Below are positions 48,733 to 60,952 of a stretch of DNA of 64,000 nucleotides, one piece after another. This stretch comes from Lineus longissimus (Eukaryota > Nemertea > Pilidiophora > Heteronemertea > Lineidae), in the NCBI RefSeq assembly GCF_910592395.1, contig NC_088319.1, forward strand, positions 16,680,001-16,744,000, read 5' to 3'. Below the pieces are notes generated by a model. It was not told where the DNA came from, searched no databases, and worked only from the letters and a program-made list of their open reading frames with translations. Positions within the stretch are counted from its first letter, which is position 1. Each line of letters begins with the position of its first letter. A program made the translations under genes and the position numbers.

Positions 48733-48826
48733 CTAACTTTCCTCATCTTCCTTCATAACGAAATTCGTCTTTTTCGCCGCCGAATGATTGACTCGATGCT
48801 TCTTACTCTCTATATGCTGTTGGAAC
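48588..48826 (-). repeat. 126-bp tandem duplication spanning the end of the coding region and 3' UTR
   Basis: AATGACCTTG starts matching blocks at 48589 and 48715, and (C/A)ACGAA(G/A)TYCGTCTTT lies at 48632 and 48758, both 126 bases apart. The upstream copy (48715-48826) holds the last roughly 26 codons and stop of the zinc-finger gene. The downstream copy reads, in the same phase from CATATAGAG, a related peptide ending RKTDFVVKKVDEC and TAG, against KKTNFVMKEDEES and TAG. Length differences in this part are a multiple of three. The second zinc-ligand His is lost in the downstream copy. Confidence 0.75.
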
Positions 48827-49082
48827 TGAGTATCTGAGTTGGCCGATATGTTACAGGCAGAGCAGTAAAACTGACCACTTGGCGTCCGATAGTTGGTGAA
48901 ATCACGTCTGATCTTCTTCGCAGCGGGCGGTGAGAAACTTGGATCTGCATCAACGGTGACCTGGTTGTTGTTATTGACTTGTGTGGTATTGTTGTTATTG
49001 TTATGAGGGTTGGGGATGGTGTTATGGGTGTGTTTTGTCCCCCTGAGGGTGAGAGTGCCTCCTGGTATGAACTTGGTCAGAC
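48733..49082 (-). CDS. ZNF385-like: Terminal coding exon of a ZNF385-like U1-type zinc-finger protein
   Basis: On the minus strand TTTTGTATCGTTCCAG is a good acceptor. The exon starts with two bases completing a Gly codon, then encodes 115 residues and TAG. It runs through an LTKFIPGGTLTLRG segment, an Asn-rich stretch, a basic AKKIRR motif that may act in nuclear import, and a complete zinc finger. The finger, FYCSACNISANSDTQFQQHI followed by ESKKH, fits C-x2-C-x12-H-x5-H, the U1/JAZ type found in dsRNA- and RNA-binding proteins. The wording NSDTQFQQH resembles the NSETQ-type fingers of ZNF385 proteins. The tail is acidic (KEDEES). Vertebrate ZNF385 proteins are nuclear, bind RNA and influence p53 targets; function here is inferred from resemblance only. 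Confidence 0.85.
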
Positions 49083-52000
49083 CTGGAACGATACAAAATG
49101 CAAAGCTGTAGGCACTAGTCAACAAACGTTGCTGAAAAGAAGCAATTTTCAAAGTTTGTGGGGTGCGGTGTTGGGGGTGGTAGTGGGTGCCAATATGGCA
49201 GTACATGTATCATCAATATATGTGAGAGTGCCTGAAGTGAAATCAAAATATAAACTGTGAGGTAATGTTGTGCTGGTCAGGATGGCATTTTGGTGTAACA
49301 AAACTGTCCCTCTTTTCAACAACGTACACGCAATTACAGGATTAGGGAATCATGAATGCAAAAGGTTCTATCCCCAGCAACACCAGACCTGTCCGGCCTA
49401 CAATTCAGAGAACCAAAACAGAACTGACAGGCAAATTGGCGACTTTTGTTGAAGAATCTGGCTATTAATCCATCTTCAATAGAAAGAGATAAAACTTGGC
49501 TCCATAATTGGCTAGGATTAACGGGTCATGTTAAGATATTTTGAGAAAATGATCTAAGAGATTGGTCTCCTATTCAAAAGAGCGGTGCCAGACTGGAAGT
49601 TAGAGAGCCATGCTGATCATTCACCCTCAGGTGTTTAAACCTTTTATTTTGAACAAGATATAGCGGGGCCTACACTTGCTCTACTCTAGCAGCAAGAGCA
49701 GCCTGGTTGCTGCTGTGCTCGCCCACCAGAAGAGATCATAAGAGAAGAATGTTGTTACATGATCAACATGACTTTGTTAACCGAATAGAATCCACCTATT
49801 GTTTAGAGTCGTACAAAAAAGACTGATCAAATGAACCAAGCCAGTATGAACAACAACTTAACGCTTCTTTTTCTAAAGACCACCTGTTCATGGACACACA
49901 TAACTGATCAGATGGCTACAGCGCTTGTTCTAGAGCAAAACGAACTCCCCAAAGATGTTGTATGTTTTCTGACAGAAAAAGAGTAATGCTCCGAATGTTA
50001 CAGGTTCTTGTCGATCAGTGGCATCACTCCACCATGCTAACAGAAAGAGGTGCAGGAGCTAGAATATTCCGTTAGATGTAGCTTGTAATGCCCGGGGCTG
50101 TTCTGAACGCAACAACATGCCAGTAGCGCCATTATTATAAGTGTGACTATTTCCATATTTACTTCTATATTTTCCAAAATATACAAAATTGCCTATTCAT
50201 TACTTGACCTAAAGCAGCAAAATGGCCCATCAAGTCGTAATAATTACCCCAAAGCAATTAGGACAGGAAAACATGCTCCCGGGGTATTTCTATGAGAGCA
50301 TGATATGAGGGAAATTTTCATTGTATTGAAGCAATATTTTTCTTCCGGGTTAGGACCCTAATGGGCGGACCTTTCTTCACGATTCCAAATACTTATATAA
50401 AATTCAACATATTTGTCGTATTGTTCATTTATTTGTTCAACAGCTCTACGTTATCCGATACTATTAGCATTGATACTGACAGGATAAGGGATTAGAATGC
50501 TTTATAAGGAAGGGAAAGGGTCACTACTCCTGAAAAGTTATCCTTGTTGCTTAATCCTTATGATTCATTATTCATTATTTCGGCACTATGAAAACACTAG
50601 GTGCAGATATGGTGTGGCCATGACTAAACCACTTGGTGGTTATGAACTAAAAACTCACATTTTGTACGCATTCAAGTTGGTCGTTTCAGGTTTACACAAA
50701 ATTATGTCATATCACCTGAAGTACACGGCCTGGTTTCTCAAGGCTATTCTGCCCTCTGAATTTTTTTCTTCTAGACTGATAACCGAAAAAACCATAATTA
50801 TTCATTTTGAATTTAAACAGTCTACGAATTAAAGAACAAGCTGTGTTTGTTGTTCAAATCAACGTAACACTACTGAACAATGCCTAAACCCTCCTTAAGT
50901 CAAACCGTTATGTGATGAACAGTTACGGGTTAAAGCCATCCTAGACTTGAGACAGCTAACATGGTTTATTTCATAAGCTAGCCTAATACTTCCAAGCCTC
51001 TTAAGCTTATCTCAATCCTTTTGACGTGGGGCACTTTCTATTGTCGCCCTTTTAACACATGCTGCTTGAGCATGGACGTTATGTTAACGACCGTCAATTT
51101 AAATCTGTTCTTAACTGTCCGGACTATTGCGTTGGTCAATGAGCTGAGCAACTTAAATTATGTTGGCAGGGGCATCTGACCCCTTACTGAATTCCAAGAA
51201 TGTGCCTGGCCAAGGTTATCCTGTTTGGGGCGAAAAATATGCAACATGAATACCAAACAAGGTATCATATTCATTTCCAAGTCTTTTAACTTCATAATCC
51301 AATCTTATCCAAAGATACAGACAGATGAAAAGTCGCTAAAAACTCTCTTCTTGTCGTGAATGTGTCACTGTGCTCTGTGACTAAATGCATTTTGAAAAAG
51401 AGACATCGGATAGATAGCTAACCAAGTCATCTCTTTGCTTGGGCGATCATATCTGCTCTCAACAATCATATCTCCCCTTTGAACCCTAGCAGCCCCTTTA
51501 ACAAAAAATGGAACTCACCTTCTACTTTTAGTTTACATTAAGATGGCGTTTTCACCGCTACTATGTCACTGGTTATGACTCAGAACACCTTTCATCTCGC
51601 GACTCAGCCATAACAAATTCTATACAAGCAATTAAGTCCAAGTGTTAATGATAAATAATTCCTTGCATCGATCCGACGCAGGATAAAACACCATCAAAGA
51701 GGTGAGCAGATTGGCAAAGCGTCAAATGTCAAAGTTATGGTGACTTGATTGTGAGAAGAAATGACAAATTCCGAAAGAAATTGACAGATTTTTGATATCA
51801 CATGTCAAAGGGACAATGTGTGTGCAGAGAAGAAATAAGTCCAATCATTGGGGTATTGGGCAAAAAACAAACTGTTTGATGAAATATCACCCTTTTCGAA
51901 GAAGGAATTATCTCGGATTGGTGACATTCTTTTCCTTAACCTTTTTTAAACCAAAATACTGATCGATATCGTAAACCTTAAAGCCCCTGTATTTTGTTGA

Positions 52001-54811
52001 CGAGAAGTCTTTTTTGAGCGACAGTTATTTTTTCAGTCCAATATCTTCTTTTTGAAGAACACAACTGAGACTGTACAGACTGATAGTCCCAACTGGTATC
52101 ATCCCCACCTAGTGCTGTTCAACCAAACTACAAAGAAGGGGTCAAAACAAAGGTTCACACCACTTGAGAACTACCAACTGTTCAAACAACATGATCTTAT
52201 TTTGATAGTCTGGGTCACAGTTGCGTTATATTGGCGATAATTTGAGTAATCGCAACCAACTCCCGCAAGGGTTGAATAAGACCCCTTACTGAAATGTTTT
52301 TCCGCTTTGGTAGCGTGTTTTTCTTATATTATGATCATTTTCTGAACTAATATTGGGAAATTCTTGATAAATAACCCACTTCGATGTTTATTAGTTATAG
52401 CATTACGCAGTGGTGGTACATTGTTGAAACAGTGGTGTAACTCCATCGCCATGCAAGCTAGAAATATGCACTTTTTTGCACCTGTTTTTTTCTCCCGCAG
52501 GCACGAATCAAAGATGGCGGCAAGGGAGAACGTAGTCAATAGGAACCCTCACAATCTACGTCGGCGTTTGACGACGGAGAGACCGCCAACCTACGCCCTC
52601 CTGCAGGCCGATGGATGGTTCGGATAGAAGTCTGCTTTTGGATGGCTCTGATCGAAGTATATGCCATAGGGTCTGATGGCAATGGGAGGGTGCCCTAACC
52701 ATACAATCGGTGTTTGGTTCAGAATACAACCAACTACATAACAACAGCTTTCCACCCAAACTCTCATCAAGGTTACAAGAGAACACTGTTTGCATGCGAT
52801 CTATTTCACTTGATTGCAATAATGAGCAAAATTGGACTGAAAATTGGTGTTAAGTGTTCATGACTTAAGAATAGCCACAGAACTTCAGAGGCTAATTAGA
52901 TCATTTGAGGCTGATTATGTAGTTGATTATCAATAAGTGGCAATTAGTCACGTTTGAACACAAATACTTTCAAAAATGATATTTTCTCAAGCTGAAGGTG
53001 CTGTGGAAAATGGGTCATGGTGGATCGTAGGAATACAAGTGCTGTCCCCTAGTATAACAAACGCAAACTTGGTTGGTCATGGTCTCCAAGAAAAGGACCC
53101 TTCCAGGCCGACACGTATTGGATATTATCAAGTGTACATAATTGCCCTACGCCAGAATCAAAGAGCACTCTATATTGTCTGTGGAATCAATAAGGTGTAT
53201 CTACACTGAAATATAGAGCACGAGATATCAGAGTTCAAACTAAGCCCTAACACGAAGGTGTACTGAATGACTTCCTTATATTTAGAAAAGAATGCCCAAA
53301 ATATTTCTCAAATACTAAGCATTTAACAACCAATTATATCAGTGTCCTGTTGAACTATTTGTTAAGCACACAACGGCCTACAAAAATTGGACAGGAAAAC
53401 ACAAAAGCAGACAGTTTAACTAAATACCCACAAACAGATTTAACTTAAGATAAGAAGGGACTCTAGGGTCAAAGTATTTAGGTTCCTCAAAACTTTCGGA
53501 CAAAAGATGAAAGGGTAAAACATTGTTTTTTTAAGTGACTTTGATCGTGGAATGCAGCGTGGAATGATCTGATAATTGGGTTTTTGAGGAGGAGATCGCT
53601 ACCTGGTGATAAATGGTGACAATAACGTTGTTTGGAACTTCAACGAACGGCGTACCCTTTAAGAATTCCAGAGCGAGAAATCGTTCCTCCCAGTCTCAGC
53701 CGCCGGAACACTCTCTGAGATAAAAACAGCTGTAGCATTAATTCCATACAATTCAATCACTATTACTAATCAGAGAAACACTGAACGGAACCTGATTGCG
53801 GGTGCTACCGCGGCGCTACCCTCAAGCTAACTAATAGAACGGAATGCCCCCTAATGAAAGAACGAGATCACTGCGCAGCTTGCGAATCTAATAGACGATT
53901 AACACATCCTTCTTCAAACAGACTCATTCAAACAATAGCAGTGACTTTCTGAGACCTTTACAAAATTATCTGCATCAATGAGAATGGAGTCTGGGTTGGA
54001 AATTGACACAATTGAATCGGTGGAAGCTATTTCCATATTTCTTTGATGGTTTCGTGTTATCACAAGACAACCAAATCGAGTTACATTGTGATTTTTGGGA
54101 ACAGATTGTCTTTTAACTGATAAAAGAATGAGGTATCGACTGAGTTCTGAGAAAGTTTTCAAAAATGATTGCTGCAGCTACTTTACCACAACACGACATA
54201 GGTGATTAGCAGTCACGAAGGACACAGTGCGAGGTACCAATTATATTCCACTAGGGAGCTTGCAAATTACGAATTCGCGACATTTTGCTTCTCGTTTCAG
54301 AACGGACCTTGACTAACCAAAGGCTAGTGAAGATCATAAATTGTTTATGCTACCGAAGAGTCTTCAGCTTTTTGATTATTTGGCTCAGTTCTTTCAGAAC
54401 CTCAAGGACATAATGCCAGCGTCCATAACCACCATTTCAATTAACCTTCTGCAGCTACCCGGGAGGGGTTTAATTGACATCTCTACCTTATTCATGAGCC
54501 AACCCACTCGACATTCATTTTCGTCTCCTTTGTTGAACCGAAACTTGTGCACATCTCTTTACATGATGCCTTGAGATTTTGGCTCTTTATTGCTTGAAAC
54601 TGAACTAGTCGTCATCTGACCAAGGGCTATCCAACAATTTATGGATGTAGGTCCGACTTCCTGAGGGGCACTTTTCATAATGAAGTGATCTGGACAATAA
54701 ATGGCGGATGATACCCGTTGGGGCGATGTCCAAGCTAAGATGCCTTTCTTGTTGTAATGAAATGCATTGTTCTTATAATCATGAGATGTTGGAGGACGTG
54801 AGGGGCAATCG

Positions 54812-55144
54812 ATGATGCGACCTCTTTTAAACAAAGGCTCGGGAGCGCTGCCGACCATGCTAAGCCAGTGCCGAAGTCAAAGTGGTCATCATCATCATCA
54901 TCATCAGCATTTACTCGGAAACTGTGGCGACTACTTCGCCAACAGCGCAGCTGCAAATTTTCAGCCACATCGGTCAGTTGGCAAGGTTTTTCCACCACTG
55001 CCGATGCCTCCTTGGCCTTTCCCATCAGAGCAGTTTGGGTCTCCCATCAGTTCTGAAAGTCTCTTGCACACGGATATAAGAAACGTTCAAAGCAGTAATT
55101 CGGTGAATCTGATCGGAATTCCGCATCGTTCGTCTCGTTGTTGA
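54812..55144 (+). CDS. Candidate His-rich open frame inside the zinc-finger intron
   Basis: An ATG at 54812 opens 110 codons on the plus strand, opposite to the host gene. It contains six consecutive His (about residues 26-31), an ANSAAANF stretch, a proline-rich PPLPMPPWPFPSEQF segment and a Ser/Asn-rich end. The composition is like low-complexity regions of developmental nuclear proteins and not like most random frames here. The His run is encoded by a CAT microsatellite. The opposite strand is also open in part (an Asp run). No acceptor, promoter or polyadenylation signal clearly belongs to it, and I recognise no domain. It could be a single-exon gene, an exon of a nested gene or chance. 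Confidence 0.28.
   Translation: MMRPLLNKGSGALPTMLSQCRSQSGHHHHHHQHLLGNCGDYFANSAAANFQPHRSVGKVFPPLPMPPWPFPSEQFGSPISSESLLHTDIRNVQSSNSVNLIGIPHRSSRC
54887..54904. repeat. (CAT)6 microsatellite
   Basis: Six perfect CAT units followed by CAG CAT, lying inside the His-rich open frame. Confidence 0.9.
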
Positions 55145-56739
55145 AGAATGGAGACGACGAAGACAGAATGAATCAGTTGTGACAGTGTTACACTATCCGT
55201 CATGGACAAAACAGGCCCTGGAGACGGTTGTGGTACAAAAGGACACTCTACTTTATTCTGAAACAGAAGGAGCAAAATGCATCACATCAAGAACACAGTA
55301 ACAACCCATTAAATGAATCATCGCCAAATATTTCAAGATGAAAGTTTTTATCATTCTGACACAGGTGCAATTAACCTCTAGGGTTTAAGGCAAGCGTTTT
55401 GATGGCAAAGGTTGCCCGCAAATGACTTAATGCAATTGCAGTCACTTAAACTTCGAGGGGCTTTGTCTGTGGCCATTAGCGTAGATGACATCAAATTTCT
55501 GATGAGATAAATGTGCATTAGGCAAGACAAAGCAGTGACATGTTTTTTAGGGGTTACGCAACTACAAGAAGGTAAGTCCGCATGGTATGTCGTTGCTACT
55601 TATCCCTTCGGAAAGGAAGGGAGGGGTTTATCTTCCATTGGGTTCATATTCACTTGAGTTAGCAATAGGCATCCTACCCACTTTAGTAGGCCCCGATCCG
55701 CTGTTCATCTTGTAGAGGAATGAGCATCCCTGCTGTCTAAGGGCCACAGAGACTAGCGCAAGAGGGGTGGTCCAGACGTGCGCAGACTTACACAGACTAG
55801 CGCAAGCTTGGCCGACGTTTATACAATTGTACTTTTGTGGCTTGGGTCTCCTTGAACCTTTGTTTGGACAGTAGCCATGGGTCTTGGTTGAAGCCTAATC
55901 ATCACTCCCTCCCAATTCTCGCGGAGACAAACATCCCAACCCATCGTGTCCTAATCTCCCTTCGGAGGTTTTCACCAAACCCACCTAATCCTCGCCTCCC
56001 AAGAGCCCTACCCATTGTTCACGAGTTCTAGTGTCGTGACTGGCACACGTATCGATCTTACGCGAGAGTTATTGTCCTAATACACGAGAGATTGTGCAGT
56101 TTGCTGAAATATCTGTTTAATTTCTATTGAACAATGGCGATAATGGGCATGGAGAATTGAGCAATCAATTCTCCCTTGGGGTTATGGATCCAGTAAAGTG
56201 GTGTCAGTGATAAGTCAAACTTAATGACTTGGAGATGAAACTGCACTTTTTCGAGATGATGCCGAACAGTATTTAACAGCTACTTCTGTGGCCTCAACGA
56301 AACAAAGGATTTTGGTCAGGGGTGAAGCTTTCGGGATGATGAAGGTATTGGTCCACCGACTAAACTGGGGCCGTCAGATCATGTCGCCTCTGTCTAATAG
56401 ACATGAAGTACAAAGACGATATACCCGATAGTAAGCCAGCATGATATTGGTCCAAACTATGACAGTGTGCTTTGACTGTGGGAAGAAATGTCAGATACAT
56501 GAAACGGATTTATTCAAGGCGGGCCGTTGGTAATGGAAATGTCTTGTTTCTGTTTCAATCGAAGAAAGCCAACATCACTGACAGAAAGGGTCAAGAAATA
56601 TACCCATCAAAAGGAAAACATTTGATGGATGTTTTGACAATGACCAAGACCCTTAGCTGCCAAGTCAGTCGTTAACGGATACATTTTTAATACCGGAATG
56701 TGACATCGGGTCCCATAATGACGTGTTGGCATGACAATG

Positions 56740-56840
56740 GCGAGATAAGAAGATGACTCAACGCGGGGACAGGCAGGTGCCGCGACTGCGTCATCGCGGC
56801 AGATACGCGGCCCCGTCACGGGACATCCGAACAAAACGAA
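56740..56840. other. CpG-dense patch in the zinc-finger intron
   Basis: CpG dinucleotides are dense here (for example GCCGCGACTGCGTCATCGCG) compared with flanking AT-rich DNA. The block includes the CRE-like word TGCGTCA. It may be an intronic regulatory element; there is no exon evidence. Confidence 0.25.
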
Positions 56841-59273
56841 ATGTCACGAGTGATTTAACACTCATCTGGGGCCTGTGACGCAATTTAGACAAATCCCAAC
56901 GTGATTTACTCAATTCTACAGGAATTAGGCCGGGTTCTTATCAATCAAATTTGAATACCTAATTTCCGCGTGTCCCCATTTGGCGATTGTTCGGTCCCTG
57001 GACCAATCAGTAGAGTGACTAACCCATATTGACTGGTCGCGCGAATCGCCGCGATAATTGTTACGATATCGTTTCAGAATTAATCCAGAGTTGACAAACT
57101 TTGTATAATAAGTCAATTTCTGCTGCGACATCTCGTGAGTATCGGAGCGTGAGTATTCCGCGATGGCGCTGGCCGTCACAATCAGTCACAACCGTGGATC
57201 AGAATTGCGGACGAAAAATGATAACTTCTACAAGAGAGCCAATTAATGCCGACCAGATAAGATCCACATGAGTCATCGCATAAAAAGCACTGAAAGCACA
57301 ATTACCATTAAAATTATCGCAAGGTTAGGGTGCGGTGGTTACACACAAAGACAGAGAGGCAGGAGGAATATAACTCCTTTACAGTTCAATGGCTCCAAAG
57401 GAAGCCATCATGTGTCACAATAGAAAACATCATTGCCCTCGATTTTTCATTTTGGTGGTGAAAGAATGGGATCGATTTAACCCTGGTTCAGTAGACTTGT
57501 CAATTTCTTTCCGAAAGGTAAAATGCTTTCTTATTTTTTCATTGATAATCCATGGTAGACAGGCCGTTGATTTGATTTGAAAGTGATTTGAGCTACAAAC
57601 ATGACAAAGCGGTTTCTATAAACAGAGAGAAGACCAGTGAACGTGACACTACCCATGCAAGAGCTAGCACGGTAGGTCAATGACCAGCGAAGGAGGCCCT
57701 GCGTGCTGTTATGTTTCTTCTCAATTTGACCCTTGACTTCTGTTGGGGCCTCGTGAGAGTAGACCATCATGGACGCCTACTCTGAATCATGGGACGAGAG
57801 GGTAAAATTCAAGATGGGGTTTATAGGTTAACGAACACTAGCAACTCCTCATGTTTTAGATAACGTGGACCGCACAGCAACAGCGAACCAAGTTGGTACC
57901 CTGCCCAAGGCAGACTTATGTACGATGCTCAGCTCTTAAATCCTACTGCTTTCCCTCAAAAAGCACATTCAACCAAAGACTTACAGACACAAATCCGAAA
58001 AGATGCTGCACTAACAATCAATGTACCCACAGGCACAACTCGGACAATCACGCAAAGGAAGTCACCACGATTAGTAGACAGGGACAACTCTGATACAATT
58101 TTGAACAATGGCGAATTATGACTACGGCGTGACAGGAAGTGAACAATCTGGGTAATTAAGGACCTTGGGGAGGTACGATCAAAGGGAAAGGGCTGAAACA
58201 GGCTCCGGAGCCTGGAGAGGTCCTGATCACAGATCAGAAACGAGGAAGAACCATTGTTCCAGGTTGTTAGTGTGTAATTTAGGGATTTATACCCTCATTT
58301 AGTGGCAAATTAGATATTCCTTTCGAAGGTACTTTAATTTTTCGTGAATTTTCCCCGATGGCATTTCTCGAAATAAACGAGGGTAGAGGTGCAGTCATTA
58401 TTCGGTATGGGTTATGGTTTCACGGGTAATCCAAGGCCTGTGACTGGTCACTGTGTGCCTCTCTTTCGCGCAGAAACCATCTGCCACCCCCGGGCTTCCA
58501 TCACCCTTGCAATGGAGTGTTACTCATACCAGATGGCTGCGTGTATACCAAGGAAATGTAGTTGGGAGACGGCACATCGCAGAGTCAAGAGCCGCAATGG
58601 TGATGATCAACCTCACACAACATCTGTGAGGGATCCGAGAAGGAAATGTTCAGATCAGTCACAATATCGTCTACCCGATCCATAATCATCATGATTAGAT
58701 GCCAAGGAAATTAAAACGTGCTTCTCGCTCTCCTTCATGCAAACTCGGGCATGCAGCTCACTTAGAAGTCAGGCCGAAAAAGAATAAGAATAAGAAGAGG
58801 ATTAAGAAGCAACGCCGCATTGCTATAGTTTTATAAAAACCCTGACGGCCAAGTTAGAAAACACTAACGCCCGACGACCGGTCAGCCATGTTTCAAACAC
58901 GTTAGACTACCAGCAGGCCGCCGTGGCGCTACGGTATTCACCAAGGGAGCACTCTCCAAGCTCGAAATCGAATACCACCTCATCAGACAGTTCCTCAACC
59001 CACGCATGGTTTTAATACTAGTAACGCGGGAAATGGTTTTGCATCTTTAAAACTCAAAAAAAGGTTCGTGCTCTTTTAATCATCAGAGGGTGTCATGTTC
59101 ATCTCCTGATTATGTATCTTATGAATTGACTTTGCCAATATTGTAAAAGGCCATATTTTAAAAGCCACTTCGAAACTAAAAATGGTACAGATGGCGCAAT
59201 AGACGCCATTCTGTCAGGCACGTACGTGAAATGAAAATCTGAAAAATATATTCATTGGCAACAACGGCTTCTT

Positions 59274-59355
59274 GGCAGACTGGGTGAGACGGCAAGGATC
59301 AAGTGGCGAGGGTTCCGAGTTCGAACCCGCTCGAGGGATAGTTTTCTTTTTTTTA
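59274..59355 (+). repeat. tRNA-derived SINE-like element
   Basis: TGGGTGAGACGG (59281-59292) fits the Pol III A box at most positions and AGTTCGAACCC (59318-59328) fits the B box. They are spaced 37 bases as in a tRNA, and a T-rich run follows at 59341-59354. The bases before the A box cannot pair with those after the T arm, so no functional acceptor stem forms. This favours a SINE or tRNA relic. Confidence 0.5.
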
Positions 59356-60767
59356 CACTAGACCTGTCTCGTCAATGCCAGCAGAGCACATCTCCACTGT
59401 ACCAGATGTGTTGTCGATTCCATCTATCGGAATAAAACTAAAACAAGAAATGGCAGCGTTGTGCTGAGTCAGATTTCAGTACTCGTATTATGGAGGAGAT
59501 GGAGACACTGTATCTTCTAACACTTAACGGGGAGGATGAAACGAGGTGAGACGAGCAATCATTATTACATACGACTGGGAAGAATCTGTCACCTCTGGTG
59601 GTGGAGAGGTCAAATATAGTTTCACCACTTTTGTGTAGACACAGGCTGTCACAAATCAGGTTGTTGTCATATTTTAGTTAGGGTTTAAGCCACTGGTCAG
59701 TGGGGAGCTACTGATCAGGTGGCCAGGTTGGCCAGTATTCGGCCTTTTGATGCTGTTGCCTGTATGAGAAGGACATTCTCAGTGTGTGTGTTAACAAGAG
59801 TGAAACTTGGGTTCCTGTGTGTAGTCAAGCGAATAAATGGTGCTAGCTGTTAAACGACTTACGGCTGATGAGTTTTGTATTCGTAGCGTACCCAGTGAGG
59901 GACAGGGTCCGCGACATAGACTGACTCCGACTTCAAACCTACTTCATATTTTTGTTTAGCCAAAGTAAATGCAGAAACGAAACAAAACATAATATCATCA
60001 ACTAGCGTCATTCTCATCAACGTCTTTATGCTGAACCATATTCCTCAATCTCTTATGAAAGGTAGGCTATATGACACCCAGCCACTGACCAATTAGGACT
60101 TGCTATTCCCGGTAATGACCCAATAGACCGCTTAAATGCAAGCAGAGGAACAATTTTCTAGTCATTTCCGTGAAATGATGAAGTGCTTTGATGATAGCCC
60201 TGGGAAAGACAGCACAGGCTGTGATAGCATTTCCTGAGCAGATATTCATAGCACACCTGACGGATTACATTCCCGCCACTTTCATGAATAGATAATCGTT
60301 TTGGCGCCAATGCTTAGGAAACCTAGTTTGAGAGAAGACGGTATTCAATATGTCACTTTCCATGGTGACCGCGTGAAGACATGTTGTTGGGTCATTTGTT
60401 GTCGTTGGGGGATAATCTTCTCATGCCACGGTCTAGACAACTAGAAATGCGGAATGGGTGTGAGAAGACATTTATAGGTTGTGACATGATCGATGAGACC
60501 GCAGCTCCCGGCTGAGACATGTAAGGGGACACATCCTCACAAAGCAAATACTTGTGATGAGGACGTGTGCGATTTTCGAACAAAGTTGGTGAGGACGGAG
60601 AACTGTCGTAGATCAAAGTATCATTGAGATGTGAAACCCACAGAGAGAACCTTTCGAGAAGAATCTTAGATAAGATTTCCTTAAAGAGCTTAGGAATTCC
60701 TCTCATAAACACAGTATTTGAAGTATTGCAATTTTGACCTGTCGCCTGACAGCAGACAACCGCTTAC

Positions 60768-60952
60768 CTCCATTTCCATTCATTTTTGTTCCCCATCGTC
60801 CCTTTAGAGGCCTCACAAACGCTGCTGCCTTAAAGCTGCCCTTTTCTTTAAGGTTAAGCCTGGCTGCATGTTTGGCCCCTCGTAAATGACTGTTGAGCTG
60901 CTCCTGAGACGTGGCATACACCTGACACACCGTGCACATATACGTGGCTTTT
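60768..60952 (-). CDS. ZNF385-like: Internal exon with a U1-type zinc finger (ZNF385-like)
   Basis: On the minus strand TTTTTCTCTTTACAG is a strong acceptor and GGAG followed by GTAAGC a strong donor. The exon of 185 bases needs two bases from the previous exon, encodes 61 residues and leaves one base. It contains a complete finger, YMCTVCQVYATSQEQLNSHL followed by RGAKH, of the C-x2-C-x12-H-x5-H U1/JAZ type. After it come AARLNLKEKGSFKAAAF and VRPLKGRW. This finger plus linker resembles the ZNF385 pattern of a finger ending in GTKH followed by an alanine/lysine-rich linker with a KG-x-G-like turn. The protein is expected in the nucleus, contacting RNA or structured nucleic acid; that is family inference. 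Confidence 0.88.

Larger units (their letters stand above)
49083..60767 (-). other. 11.7-kb intron of the zinc-finger gene
   Basis: Bounded by a GTAAGC donor and a CAG acceptor whose phases match (one base plus two), so the flanking exons can join directly. I did not identify another zinc-finger exon inside it, but short exons could be missed. It contains an antisense open frame (54812-55144), a CpG-dense patch at 56740-56840 and a SINE-like element at 59274-59355. The stretch 50830-54700 holds nothing I can name. Confidence 0.65.

Noticed and set aside
59274-59355. Possible functional tRNA gene
   Set aside because: The A and B boxes are present but the acceptor-stem halves cannot pair and the T stem is poor. 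It was called a SINE-like element instead.
60392-60712. Minus-strand frame just downstream of the zinc-finger exon
   Set aside because: It starts without ATG or a good acceptor, and the adjacent exon has a strong donor that already splices in phase to the terminal exon.
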